This document shows, piece by piece, positions 22,511 through 32,956 of a stretch of DNA of 55,977 nucleotides; the stretch's first letter is position 1, and every line of letters begins with the position of its first letter. The notes below the pieces were generated by a model. The model saw nothing but the letters and a program-made list of their open reading frames with translations. It was not told the origin of the DNA and made no database searches. This DNA is from Rhizopus sp. PT2906 (Eukaryota > Mucoromycota > Mucoromycetes > Mucorales > Rhizopodaceae). A program made the position numbers and the translations under genes. Location: positions 1-55,977 of the forward strand of contig JAMYHX010000276.1 in the NCBI GenBank assembly GCA_025529335.1, given 5' to 3'.

Positions 22511-25342
22511 AGAATGAAAAGGAAAAGTTATAATAATAAAAAAAAAAGTAATCAAACAATAGAAACACCAGGCTTTTATAACCCTTTGTAAATCAATTTG
22601 TGTAACACAACACATCCCGCCAATCCCCGATGAAAACAAGCAATTTAACTGGTTCGTAAAGTAACGAATTACCAAATACCGTTCAAATAGTGGTTTTTGA
22701 GCCTATGACCACCTAATGTAATTCTTTCCAAATAAATGATTAAATAAAACTCCGTAATGCTTGATATTCATATTGTCGACATGATCACCATAGCAAACAC
22801 AAATGTGTAGTCATGGTACCCATTTACAGAAACTGTAATTCTATATTTCTCACGATAGGGCCTTCAGAAAGGGTCTTAAACTAGATAAACTTTTGCTAGG
22901 CCACAAGATCCAGTAGTTGTACAGGTGGGTGAAACACGATGGGAAAGTGGGACAGAGAATGATAGCCTATCATTATCCATTTTCAGCGCGATTAAGTTTT
23001 ATTAAGACACCATTTCTCACGATTCTCCCGGGACCTAATTAAAACTAGGGTCACATTTTATTTCAAGCTTTCCTCAATTCATAACAACATATCCTGCATA
23101 TCGAGAAAACAAAACAAAAAAAAAGATAGCCTCTTTTGGATGTTATATTATTACTATATACGTTCATTTTACTCTAAAGGAAAGTCAAACTGGTTTTAAC
23201 GCCGAGACTCATTTTGATTGGACAGCTTTAATACTAAAGAAAGGAATGATATCTTGTGTCATGTCAGTGCCAGAAGATGCTCGATTGATTCAAATTTTAA
23301 CCATATACTATTACTGTGTATGCATACTGTCTTTAAGTTCCTGGCTTTGATCAAAAAAGTACGCTTCCGATGATATGCATTTAGACTATCTTTATAAACA
23401 CTATCTTATCATTATAAGTTCAAACTCCTTTTTGTGGACTGACTTTTTCTATTCGTCCCACCTTTTTAGTGCACACAGATAAAGAGAGAGAGAGAACAAA
23501 GATACCCTGGCGCTTTAGGTTATCGCTGTTACTCAGATATATTGTCTGAGATACTTGTTTCGACAACTGTCTTTCAAGAAACAGATGTATAGAAGAGAAA
23601 CAGTGCCTTTGTCTTTGTATAGGCTTTTTACAATATTTATTTACAAACTAACCATTTAATCTTACGATTGCTGTACATTCAAATTTTCTCACTGCACTTG
23701 GTATAAATCTCGCCAGTGTTTTCACAATAACACGTCATGTATCGGGGCTTACCCTTTTATATCATTTGATTCACATGACCTCCTTTACCATGACGTGTTT
23801 TCGTGTGTTACTTGTAGTTTATGGGATAACTGTTTTCTTCAGGTCAAGGTAAACGTCCTATTTATTTTTTTTCTTCCAGAAAGTTTCATCTGCTACATCG
23901 AAACACTAATTTTTAGCAACCCCAATTTTTGTTGTGAGAATAACGCTGTTGTTTATAAGAATGTGTCTGAGCTGTGTACGAGTAGTTTCTATAATTATAA
24001 AAATAGATGGACCTTTATACTCAAGGTACAAGTGGATAAAAGGATCGCTATCTTTTTTTTAATTCTATGGTCAAAGATAATATGTATAGTCATCTCCAAA
24101 TATCCTTGACTCAAAGAGCGTTGCATGATCCTTTAGTCTCTTTAAACATGAAACTATGAAGCTGAATGTGTCTAAAAGGCTTGTTGATTATTAATACACC
24201 TGAGGATTTATGATAGAGATTGCCAGGAATACGAACAGCGACATAGCTTAATAGTAGATAGTGTAACCCTTATACTTTATTACTTCTTTCTATTATTTCT
24301 TTATCACTGTGGGTACATTGTCTATAAAGTTATTGGTACTCTCCATGTTCAGTTGTGACTCAAACCTTCTGGGATATCTATGGTACATACTCTCGATTTG
24401 TTTGACCATGTGTTTCTTTGATTATTATGATTTTTCATTTGCACCTAAAAACTTTAGACTGAATTGAAGTTAGGAGGCTTTGCAGACCGATCTATCATCT
24501 CAAAGAAACTGGACAACATGTGCATTGAAGTGAAGGTAGTCTTGAAATAGTGTAAGAAGATCTTGCTTTACCCAAAAGTCGCTTTTAACAGTAAGTGGAT
24601 AGCCTTGCTGTTAGTTTGAAACTTTTGTACAGTGCTCTCGTTTTAGCGCTTACATGTAGAATATCAACAGGTCTGACATCCAGTGATACCACTCCTAATC
24701 GTTCAGGTTGGCTACTTGTTGCACTTGAATAAGAGTAGGCTAAATGGACAAATGAGGAAGTATAAAGAACTTCTGATAATATATTACTGTTCCATTGAAC
24801 ACCATCCTGGAATATGATCCCAGTAAGGACTTGGTGAAGATTTCAGTTATGCTTTGGTGCTTTAGAATACACTTGCTTATTTTGTGTAGCCCAGGAAGAT
24901 GGTTTGGAAGAAAGATTGTCGATACTTTTGCTTTTTCATGTAAATTCATTATGGACAAAGGAAAGGCTTTAGTGATGGCTGAAAACAGAAACCAGCTTAT
25001 ACTTGCTGAGGTATATAGTAATCAGTAAACAGGACTCAAGCCAGGCTTACCATTTTTTTATTTTTTATTTTTGCACTTTATCTTATTTGAGTTTCCCCTG
25101 GTCAATTATATGTATGGGTGCAAGGCAACAAGTGGAGCTCGTTTATTATTCCCCAAGCCGACTTGAGTTATAAGCAATGACCATTGAAGCGTACTAAAAG
25201 TGTGTATCGGCCCTAATTGCTAGCTCTTAATTATTCAAATTTGAGAGATTTTATTTTTTCCTTTTTTGTATAAGGCATTGTGCGTTTTGTGTGCCTTTTT
25301 TATTATTATTTCTTTTCCCCCTCTATCTCGTTTCCCTCAAGG
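22511..25342. other. Long intergenic stretch without recognisable genes
   Basis: It includes the promoter side of the transporter (A/T-rich with an A-run near 22541) and a GA repeat at about 23484-23495. Several short frames between 23795 and 25028 on both strands show no family resemblance and no consistent splice pattern. The final 80 bases before 25343 are T- and C-rich, as seen upstream of other starts here. Confidence 0.5.
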
Positions 25343-25618
25343 ATGAGTTCAATAACAGCAGAACAAGAAGAGGTGGAAGAAATAACCAACCGATGTGCAC
25401 AATGTCAAAGGAATGCAACCTTCATGTGCTCATCATGTGGCCAGTTGGGACCAAAGTACTGTTCTGTTGAATGTCAAAAGACTCATTGGCAGCAGGGCCA
25501 CTACACAGTGTGTAAAGCAGCTATAAGAAATAGACAAAGAATTCTGCAGGAACAGACATCAAGTATATGCTCATTGTATGAAGAGAAAGGAATGATTGAC
25601 CCTTTATTAAATGTATAG
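25343..25618 (+). CDS. MYND zinc-finger ORF, possibly the N-terminal part of a presenilin fusion
   Basis: ATG 25343 opens a 91-codon frame. After an acidic start it shows a complete MYND finger: CAQC, then CSSC, CSVEC, H and a final C in HYTVC (residues about 19-57). MYND domains bind short proline-rich peptides and zinc. The frame ends at TAG 25616-25618, and the presenilin ATG follows at 25630. A possible donor GTATAG at 25613 could splice in phase to an acceptor AG at 25676-25677, which would remove both the stop and the presenilin ATG and fuse the finger to presenilin. Without splicing it would be a short free-standing MYND protein. The sequence cannot decide which. Confidence 0.7.
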   Translation: MSSITAEQEEVEEITNRCAQCQRNATFMCSSCGQLGPKYCSVECQKTHWQQGHYTVCKAAIRNRQRILQEQTSSICSLYEEKGMIDPLLNV

Positions 25619-25629
25619 ATGATATACCC

Positions 25630-27154
25630 ATGAATGATCTTAATAATAATAATAATAATAACAACCAAGAAGAAAAGCAAGACTCTGAAGAGATAGCAGA
25701 AGAATTACGGTTCTATACGAATCAGATATATAGAATCATTAAGCCTGTTGTTGCGTGTATTATATTAAGTATATTTTGGGTAAAAGTATCGTTTAGCAAA
25801 CAAAGTGACTACAGGTACGATTGATCAACATAAAGATAAGATAATTTACATGATAAATTATAGTCCATCAAGAACCACTTATGTAAATATTTCAACTTCT
25901 TCTACTTCTTCTTCTTCTTCTGCTGCTGGAACCTCTATTACAAGCTCATTTACAAATGCAGCCATCATTATTGGACAGATTATACTAGTTACAATCATTA
26001 TCGTATTTTTATTTAAAAAGGGCTGGATCAAAATATTAATCGGGTTTTTCATGGTGGTTGTGTTACTCCTATTAGGATTCATGACTTACTTATTAATCCT
26101 GCAAGTATTAACCCCCCCTGATGGTTACGATAGCAACTAACTTTTTATTTTTGGGAAAAAATAGCAACCTGGTTCAAGTGTTCTTGATACCATTGGATTA
26201 TGTGACGATGGTGTTTGCATTATGGAATTTTACAGTTGTTGGCCTAGTTTCGATTTTCTGGAAAGGACCGTTATGGTTACAGCAGATTTATTTGACTGTT
26301 ATGAGTTCATTAATGGTAAGTGTTATTATACAGGATACGGTAGCTCATTTTTATCTAGGCATTTTCATTAACGGGGCTAGAGCAGTGGACAACATGGATT
26401 CTGCTGGGACTGCTTGCAATATGGGGTAAAGTAGGAGATACCAAGGGGTAAAGATACAGAGTCATCTAAACAAATATAGATTTGATTGCTGTTCTATGTC
26501 CATTTGGCCCATTACGATTGTTGATCGAAAGCTCTAAAAATCAGCAACGTGAAGTGCCTGCGTTACTCTACTCTGTGAATGCTGTCTGGCTGATGATGGC
26601 ATCGCCAGGAGAACACTTTAATCAGCCTTCACCTTCAGCTCGGAATAGCCGAGAGTACCAATCTACTGGTCATCCGATTACTAATTCAGGGCAAAGAATG
26701 AGCCATGATGGATTTATGCAACTGCATGATGAAAGTCATGGGTCGATCCTTACCACAGTACGATCTACAGTAACTACAGAGACTGAAAACAAGGACGAAG
26801 AGGATGGTAATTTGCACGCACACGCGATGCTTTTTATTATTTTTATTTTTTGTGATAGCTAACTGTGTTTATCTAGTCGAACGGAATGGACTCAAGCTCG
26901 GTCTGGGTGATTTTGTCTTTTACAGTGTTTTAGTTGCACGCGCAGCAATGTACGACTGGATCACAACTGTGTGCTGTACGATTGCGGTTTTGACAGGATT
27001 GACGGCTACTATCTTTTTGCTGGCTATTTACAAGAAGGCATTACCGGCGCTCCCTATCTCTATTGCCTTTGGCATATTGTTTTATTTTGTTGCAAAAACA
27101 GTGCTCGTCCCGTATATATGTGAACTTGTTGTATTTGGTATGATTGGTTTATAA
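25630..27154 (+). CDS. Presenilin, intramembrane aspartyl protease, 6 exons
   Basis: Exons 25630-25814, 25864-26100, 26165-26315, 26359-26425, 26480-26806 and 26877-27154 give 414 residues. All signature parts are present: multiple hydrophobic helices, IWDLIAVLCPFGPLRLLIE with catalytic Asp about 214 (Trp-Asp where animals have Tyr-Asp), GLKLGLGDFVFYSVL with catalytic Asp 334, and KKALPALPISI with the PAL motif at 379-381. A hydrophilic loop of about 100 residues separates the two aspartates, as expected for the self-cleavage loop. The N-terminus has an Asn run coded by AAT repeats. Presenilin is the catalytic subunit of gamma-secretase and cuts type I membrane stumps. Intron 2 uses a GC donor (26101 GCAAGT). 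A GT donor at 26124 with acceptor at 26178 also keeps phase and would differ by three residues. Confidence 0.93.
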
Positions 27155-27251
27155 TAAAATTTTTATACCCTTCCGCATCCGAATGTGTATGTGTGTGTAT
27201 ATGCATATTTTTAAAATAAGGGACTAGCCTTTATTATTATATTGTAAAGAT

Positions 27252-28238
27252 TCAAGAGGATAAGTCTCCGGCTGTGGGAGTAGGAGTAGTAGTGGTAGAC
27301 ATAATAATGGTATTAATGCTGTTGATTGGGTTGATTGTATTAGAATTAGTATTAGAGATATTATTAGTGGTAGTGGTAGCTGTAGTGTCACTAAAAGAGG
27401 CTGTGGGCGATAGTCTATGAAACGCAGAGGGTGGATCATCATTCAACAAGTTTCGTATTGTCGGTGTTCCAGGTGTGGTTGCTATGGTTTTAATAGGGGC
27501 TAACTGTGGCCCGAGTGCATCCCGTTCTTCCTTTACTACAATGTCTTGATCATCTCTTTTTCGCTTTTCCCGTGATAATGACCCATTTTGGATATAGGAA
27601 ACATGGACAGGAGGATGATAGATATCCCGGCAGGAGAGAACATCGGAATACTGTTGCTGATCAAGCATTGGTGGGTTAGGATATAGACTAGGATAACGAG
27701 GAGAGGGTTGCGGTGGTGGTAAAGGTGCGTTATTGTGATCCAAATTTTGTAATAAATGTTTGTGTCTTCCGGAACCGAGTAAAGTCCGTAAAATATTTTC
27801 GATAGCTGATAAACGTTCTTCAATAGATTGAATATGATGCGTTGTATTGTTTTGTTGTTGTTGTTGCTGCTGCTGCTGTTGCGGTTGATGTTGTTGGAAT
27901 TGATGACGTTGTTGTTGCTGTTGCTGTGGTTGTTCTGACGGCGGTAGGACAGTTGGCGTTGCTAATGGTTCAACCATAGAGGGAGGAGAATTAAGTGATT
28001 TCTTGCGGATAGGTTGTGTAATCAAATGAACATTATTATTTAATCGTTCTCTTATAATAGACGTTGGTGCACCAGGTTTTTGATTTGTGACATATTTACA
28101 TTCGACGCGAGCTTTTAAACAGCCAGAACATGGATACTCTCCATTACATTTTGTTTTCTTTCTTCTACATTCCCCGCAAGCACTGATCACCTTGAGTCTT
28201 TTACGCCTTATTTTATCAGTTTCTACTTGTTTATTCAT
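27252..28238 (-). CDS. Zn2Cys6 transcription factor, intronless
   Basis: A single 328-residue frame starting at ATG 28238. The binuclear zinc cluster is complete, with Cys 21, 24, 31, 37, 40 and 47 (CGECRRKKTKC then CSGCLKARVEC), preceded by a basic stretch IRRKRLK that may serve as nuclear signal. After a linker comes a Gln-run region, then a short heptad segment IEERLSAIENILRTLLG likely to mediate dimerisation. The rest is Pro-, Ser- and Thr-rich and low in complexity, ending in Thr/Asn repeats. It lacks the large fungal-specific middle homology region. Target genes are unknown. It converges with presenilin, with 97 bases between the stop codons. Confidence 0.88.
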   Translation of the reverse strand: MNKQVETDKIRRKRLKVISACGECRRKKTKCNGEYPCSGCLKARVECKYVTNQKPGAPTSIIRERLNNNVHLITQPIRKKSLNSPPSMVEPLATPTVLPPSEQPQQQQQQRHQFQQHQPQQQQQQQQQQNNTTHHIQSIEERLSAIENILRTLLGSGRHKHLLQNLDHNNAPLPPPQPSPRYPSLYPNPPMLDQQQYSDVLSCRDIYHPPVHVSYIQNGSLSREKRKRDDQDIVVKEERDALGPQLAPIKTIATTPGTPTIRNLLNDDPPSAFHRLSPTASFSDTTATTTTNNISNTNSNTINPINSINTIIMSTTTTPTPTAGDLSS

Positions 28239-29961
28239 TTATTTATGTATAATACTATAAAGAAAATAAGAAACAGATTCGTCCCGCTTTTTTCAGTTGT
28301 TGCTATTGCTTAAATTATTAAGAAAAAGGGGAGTTATTTGATTAAAGTATATTTAAAGAAAATAACGTTGATATAAAGCAAGGGGTAAAGAAATTAAAAA
28401 GGGAGCAAAGAAAGAAAGAAAAACAAAAAAGAGAAAGATAGATAAAATTTATGTGGCAAAATAAAAAGCAAATGTGATCGGAGTTCAATCATGGTTGCTT
28501 GAATACCATTTTAGTAATTCATCAACGGATTCTCGCAGCGGAAATACGCAGCTTCGAATACACGGCTAAAGTACACGATGCAGACTACCAATTATAAAAG
28601 CTAGTTATAAAAAATCGACAGTCAAAAAAACAAAGAAAGTGTATGGCCCTACATTATGCTGATACGATTCTGGATCAACATCCGTTACTTTAAAATCTAT
28701 ACTAGTTTTTCTTATCTTAAACAAGCCCTATAGGAAAGAGGATTATTTACGAAATTCCGTTTATTGTTTCAGCATCGTGTGAACTAAACAAAAAGCGCAA
28801 TTTCGGGTAGAAGGGCGGGATGAGACACAATAGGGTTCTTTTTTGGAGCAACCGTATGAACTCCATAATGCCAACGCCCAGTCATCGGAATTTTCAATAT
28901 ATCATATGAAGAATGATAAGTTAATCCCCCTTATTTTCTCCTCTTTGATAACCTTGTTTTGCCTGTCTTTTGGCTCTTACGGAATCAGAGTGTCTTGTGA
29001 AACAGTGACAATGGGCTATCGGGAACGTTACCGGATGCTTTCGTTGATCCTTATATAGTGCCAAATGGCGGTATTCAAAAAGCTCACCAGCGGTTTCCCT
29101 GCGCCCAGATGACGGGTTTGTAAAGCTCAAATGGGTATATTACTCAGAAAAGAGACTTTTGAAACGAAACGAACTCTTGCTCCTAGAAAGATAATGGGGC
29201 TGTTGCCCATATGTACTTCAGAAAGGCTGTTATGATTCGATAAAACTGTCTATATTTAAGCTTCTTTGAAAGATGCTTAGCAATGATAAATAAAGATTGC
29301 GCTTCTTGACGAGTATCATATCACATTCGTAGTCAAATTTCTCAGATTGTAAGCGTTCAATCCCTCTGATTGTTTTTCGCTGTTTTTCTTCCAGCTAAAA
29401 CTTTTGCTTCTAAATCATAAAAGGAATTAGTATTAAAGTGTTGACAATATCGTCCTCATTGTTGAGGACAATATGATAAAGTGCCATATATATAACATAT
29501 ACCATTCTTCATTATGATTCTCTGTTGTATTCAGCTTCAGGTTTGAAATAGTAAGTTGAATCGATGACCTGCAGAATAGATTCTTTATTAAGAAAGGAAT
29601 ATTATAAACATGAGCAAATTGGATTTATTTGTATAGCTTTTTTTTTTTCAAACGTCTTTTTGTCCATGTGTTTAAATATGTAAATCATGCTCTATAAATG
29701 CATGTCCGTTCAAGTTGTAAACATTTAGTCTGCATAACTATTATCATTGCTCTTGTTGTTTTTATTACATACTATTTATGAATATATCTTGCTTGATATT
29801 CACATAAAATCCCCCTCCCCTCTGAATTAAGGTCATTCACATAGACAATGGTGCCTTTTTTAATTGCGGGAATAGAAAATAGAACAACGCCTGTCATCAC
29901 AAGGCCACAATCGTGACAATAACAAAGTTAGCCAACTGACGAAGCTTGTTTTAATTTCAAT
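28239..29961. other. Gene-poor stretch
   Basis: The first 250 bases are the promoter side of the Zn2Cys6 gene, with A/G-rich runs near 28330-28440. Short frames at 28843-29058 (+) and 28921-29130 (-) overlap each other and have no family resemblance or supporting splice sites, so I do not call them genes. No RNA gene seen. Confidence 0.45.
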
Positions 29962-30249
29962 TCACCACCCTTCATTACCAAAGATACTTAACAGCTCAAC
30001 GTTGTGTTTAATGAACAAAATTACTACAATTGTACATTGTTTTGAAAAACAAGTCGCACCAGTGGCTTCGTCCTCGGATGTCTGTCTTTTGTGCCAATCA
30101 GCTAAGCGCAATGGATAATAAAGGTCAGCCGGAAGGGACTGAAAAGGATCAAAATAACCTCCTGGGTTCAAGGGTAACGAATTAAATGCCTCATTAGTCG
30201 CTATCAGAACTAAACTAAGAAAGAGTGAGTATTGTGAAAGGATCAGCAA
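29962..30249 (-). other. Possible last exon of a small secreted-peptide gene
   Basis: An open frame immediately follows an acceptor-like ATTTTAG. It begins with a hydrophobic stretch (LILSQYSLFLSLVLIA) like a signal peptide and then has WHKRQTSEDE, where KR is a possible Kex2 cleavage site, and two cysteines in CFSKQC. There is no ATG in frame, and I found no upstream exon with ATG and donor. It could be a real small secreted protein lacking its first exon in my reading, or chance. Confidence 0.25.
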
Positions 30250-30649
30250 AGACTAAAATATAATTGTTGTCCCCCTTAGTTAATGTAATGCATGATGTAC
30301 TCAGATTACTTCAAATATGAACAAGTGGACCACTTATTAAAGTGCTACACAGGGAGTGTGATGGCCATATTGGCAGCTAGTAGCTATACACTCTTTCCGG
30401 AAAGTAAATTCGCCTGTGATCGAAAATAAATACACCCATGGTGAGAACAAAATTCATGTTGCATGAAATGTAAATTCGTCGTCGCCAAGAATATTTTCGT
30501 AATATTAACAGGTGGGCTGTCTTGGAGTTGAAATTAACTTAATATTAGTCTCTTTGTAAAAGTTTAAATTCTTTATTCGGTCTTTCCATGAAATCAGAAG
30601 AACATGTAGTCATATTTGGCAATGCAAAACTAGCCTGTCCTCATGGTCC

Positions 30650-30850
30650 TTGCTCTGACTCGCTTGTCCCGCCCTTTTTGCTCTCTGGCGTGTATATCTG
30701 GAACGTTCTCCCAATTGCCTCTTCTTGTGCTCTGAGTTCTCTCTGTCCTCCGTTCCTTTTTTTTTTTGTTTAAACTACCCTGGGTAGTTATCGCTACCCT
30801 CCCCAGAATGCACTTCGGTGGTAAGTAAGATTAATATTAGGATATGTGCT
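30650..30850 (+). repeat. Hairpin element B (TTATCG loop), diverged relative of element A
   Basis: A 6-bp stem GGGTAG/CTACCC (30782-30787 with 30794-30799) encloses the identical loop TTATCG found at 20740-20745. Upstream is a similar C/T-rich tract with TTTTTGCTCTCT, and downstream AATGCACTTCGG followed by GTAAGT and ATTAAT, matching element A in order and spacing. The stem bases differ from A on both sides so that pairing is kept. After it come CTAATACTAAC and a CT-repeat at about 30899-30920. 30850-31680 has only T- and A-rich simple sequence. Confidence 0.55.
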
Positions 30851-31689
30851 CTAATACTAACATACTTTTTCTCTCTTTTTCTACATATAAACTCATTATC
30901 TCTCTCTCTCTCTCTCTCTTTTGACATGATATCGTTTTATTCAAACATATTTTTCTTTGTCGTCTTTTTACGCAAATAATTTTTTATAAAATTGATGTCA
31001 ATAATTAATAAAAATATAGTAGTTCAGAGATATTCTAATAAATGTGCTTTCGTTGATAGAGTAATGAATCAAGTGAAGAGAAGAGTTCAGTTTATTACAA
31101 GTTTTATTTAGTTCAGAAAAAGAAAAGAGCAGCAAAGATGATGTTCACAGCCATAGAATATGTATTGTAGCTTCACTGACTCGAGTCATAATAAAACTCT
31201 TTTTTTTAAACCAGCGCTTACGCTCCCCGATCAAGCGGTCTTTGGATGTCAAAAGAATAAAAGAAGAAAAAATTTTTTCTTGTTTCTTTTTTTTTTTTCT
31301 TATTCTTAAGGAACATAATGTAAGTAATAATAATAATAATAAGGAAAAAGAAAAAGAAGATGATGAATAAATGTATCACACTGAAAATTTTTGAGGCTGC
31401 TAATAGAGCGGCTGTTGATAAAGAAATCTTCTCTCTGATACTTTTTCTTTTTTTCTTTCAAATCTCTTTGATTTTTATTAACTTTAACTTTAGTTTTTTG
31501 GAGGCTTCGTGTACAATTTAAGACTTTAAATAAAAATAAATAAATTATTTGTCTTTTGTAAATCAATCGCTGTTGCCTTCGTTTCACATCACGATGTCGT
31601 GGTAAACCCTCCTAAGCCGCTTTATTTTTCAATATAGAGCATATATTCTATTTTACTTTTCTTCTCCATCGCATCTCATAAGAATGACT

Positions 31690-32035
31690 TATAATAACAA
31701 TAGTAGCTACTAGTATAACATTGATAAATAGTCACATTGACAACATTAATATTTCTTACCAAAGCTCTGCCTAACCTAAGGCTGTCCAGTTTACTCTCTG
31801 ATATAAAATGTATTCTTGCATCTTTGTTGGTCAACTGATAACATAAAATTAGAATATAGAAATAACTTTTCTTTTTTATCTTGCTCTTCTTGAAAAGAAT
31901 CAAGATGGTGGTTTTATACAGCCATGTTTAGCGTGACGCTACACATTGGAAAAGTTTTGTTGAACGATATCGTAGGTAATAGATAGAGTTAACGCTCATA
32001 GTATTAGTCTAACTTCTGGTGCATGTAACTAAACA
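31690..32035 (+). mobile_element. Decayed copy of the inverted-repeat element (copy 2)
   Basis: It aligns with the interior and right side of the intact element at 54960-55468. Shared blocks are CCTAAGGCTGTCCAGT, TCTTTGTTGGTCAA-CTGATAACATAAAA, TCTTGCTCTTCTTGAA, GTTTAGCGTGACG, ACACATTGGAAAAG, GAACGATATCGTAGGTA, GTTAACGCTC and finally GGTGCATGTAACT near the right end. The left inverted repeat is not recognisable. It is strongly diverged, so old. Confidence 0.6.
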
Positions 32036-32109
32036 AAAATATGATATCCAAAAACTTATCCATTTGCAATAGTAGCAGTAATATCAATTGCAGAGTTAGT
32101 AAAAGCTGA

Positions 32110-32530
32110 CTCTCTATTTAAAGAGACACGATCTTGACCGCGTTGGATATAATAAATGCTAGCTTCTGTCGAATTGAGAATACACATTAGTGCAATAGTT
32201 GATTAGCCTCATCATAAATCGTTGGTCAACGCGATTTTGAACTTCAATTAAGATGGGTGGTAGACCATGCGTCACTTCATTTCTTAGTATATATAAGGCA
32301 TCAGATCTTTTACTACCTGCCTATTCTGTTGAACCAGAAATATATGCATTATTATGAACATTTGACCCTATGAAAAACAAATGCGTTAAGTTCCGTTCCG
32401 TGAGTAAAAAAACATATTTACCAAGTAAATATTCAACAATAATATTTATAACGGTTTTGTTGCTTAGGGTAATTTTGGTAGTAAAGTCAGTCCCAGACCT
32501 CATTTCAAACGGCAAATGACAGTTATTTGT
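32110..32530 (-). pseudogene. Decayed PD-(D/E)XK-nuclease-like gene remnant
   Basis: On the minus strand a frame from about 32530 reads LPFEMRSGTDF, passes an intron-like GTAAATATG...CATAG, then an in-frame TAG at the end of ISGSTE, and continues with SDALYILRNEV, LPPILIEVQNRV and FMMRLINYCTNVYSQFD before another stop. The pattern D...E-x-Q followed by a helix with R..NY recalls PD-(D/E)XK nuclease-type proteins, including transposase-linked families. The stops show it is broken. The family call is tentative and made from motif shape only. Confidence 0.4.
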
Positions 32531-32956
32531 AATATCATTCTTTTTTTGAGAAAATAAGGAAAATACTACATTAAATGCTGCTTTGATTTTTTAGAATTAA
32601 TACTTGATTAATTTCACTTTCCTTTTCACTGCGATCTGACCCGGGCAGTACAGCATGAAAATGCTATGTGCTCATTGGTCATTAAAATTATTATCAAATA
32701 AAATCGCTCTTCTTAATCGTAAGCATTCTACACCGAATGTCCGGAGTATGCAATTGGTTTGCTCCCCGCTACTTCCCTGTTCACTGTGTCCTTAGAAATC
32801 CCTTCAGCTATTACATGACAATCGTCAGCCAATAGGAAAAGTTGAACAAATAAAGTAAATCTTCCAAGCAACAATTTGTTTTCCGCTTTACAAACAAAAT
32901 GAGAGGCAAATTCAATTTTTCTATTTTTATATATTTTTTTAATATTAATAATACAA

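Noticed and set aside
22511..22675. N-terminal extension of the amino-acid transporter to the upstream start
   Set aside because: It precedes the family-like acidic N-terminus, is AT-rich with an A-run, and the ATG at 22510 sits in a normal leader context.
26101..26178. Presenilin intron with GT donor at 26124 and acceptor at 26178
   Set aside because: Keeps phase but uses a poor donor (GTTACG) and a farther acceptor; the GC donor GCAAGT at 26101 with acceptor 26164 fits better. Kept only as an alternative.
27536..27823. Minus-strand frame overlapping the first Zn2Cys6 gene
   Set aside because: It is a second frame of the same strand within a complete gene, with no family features of its own.
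28843..29130. Overlapping short ORFs on both strands
   Set aside because: No family resemblance, no splice pattern, and they overlap each other.
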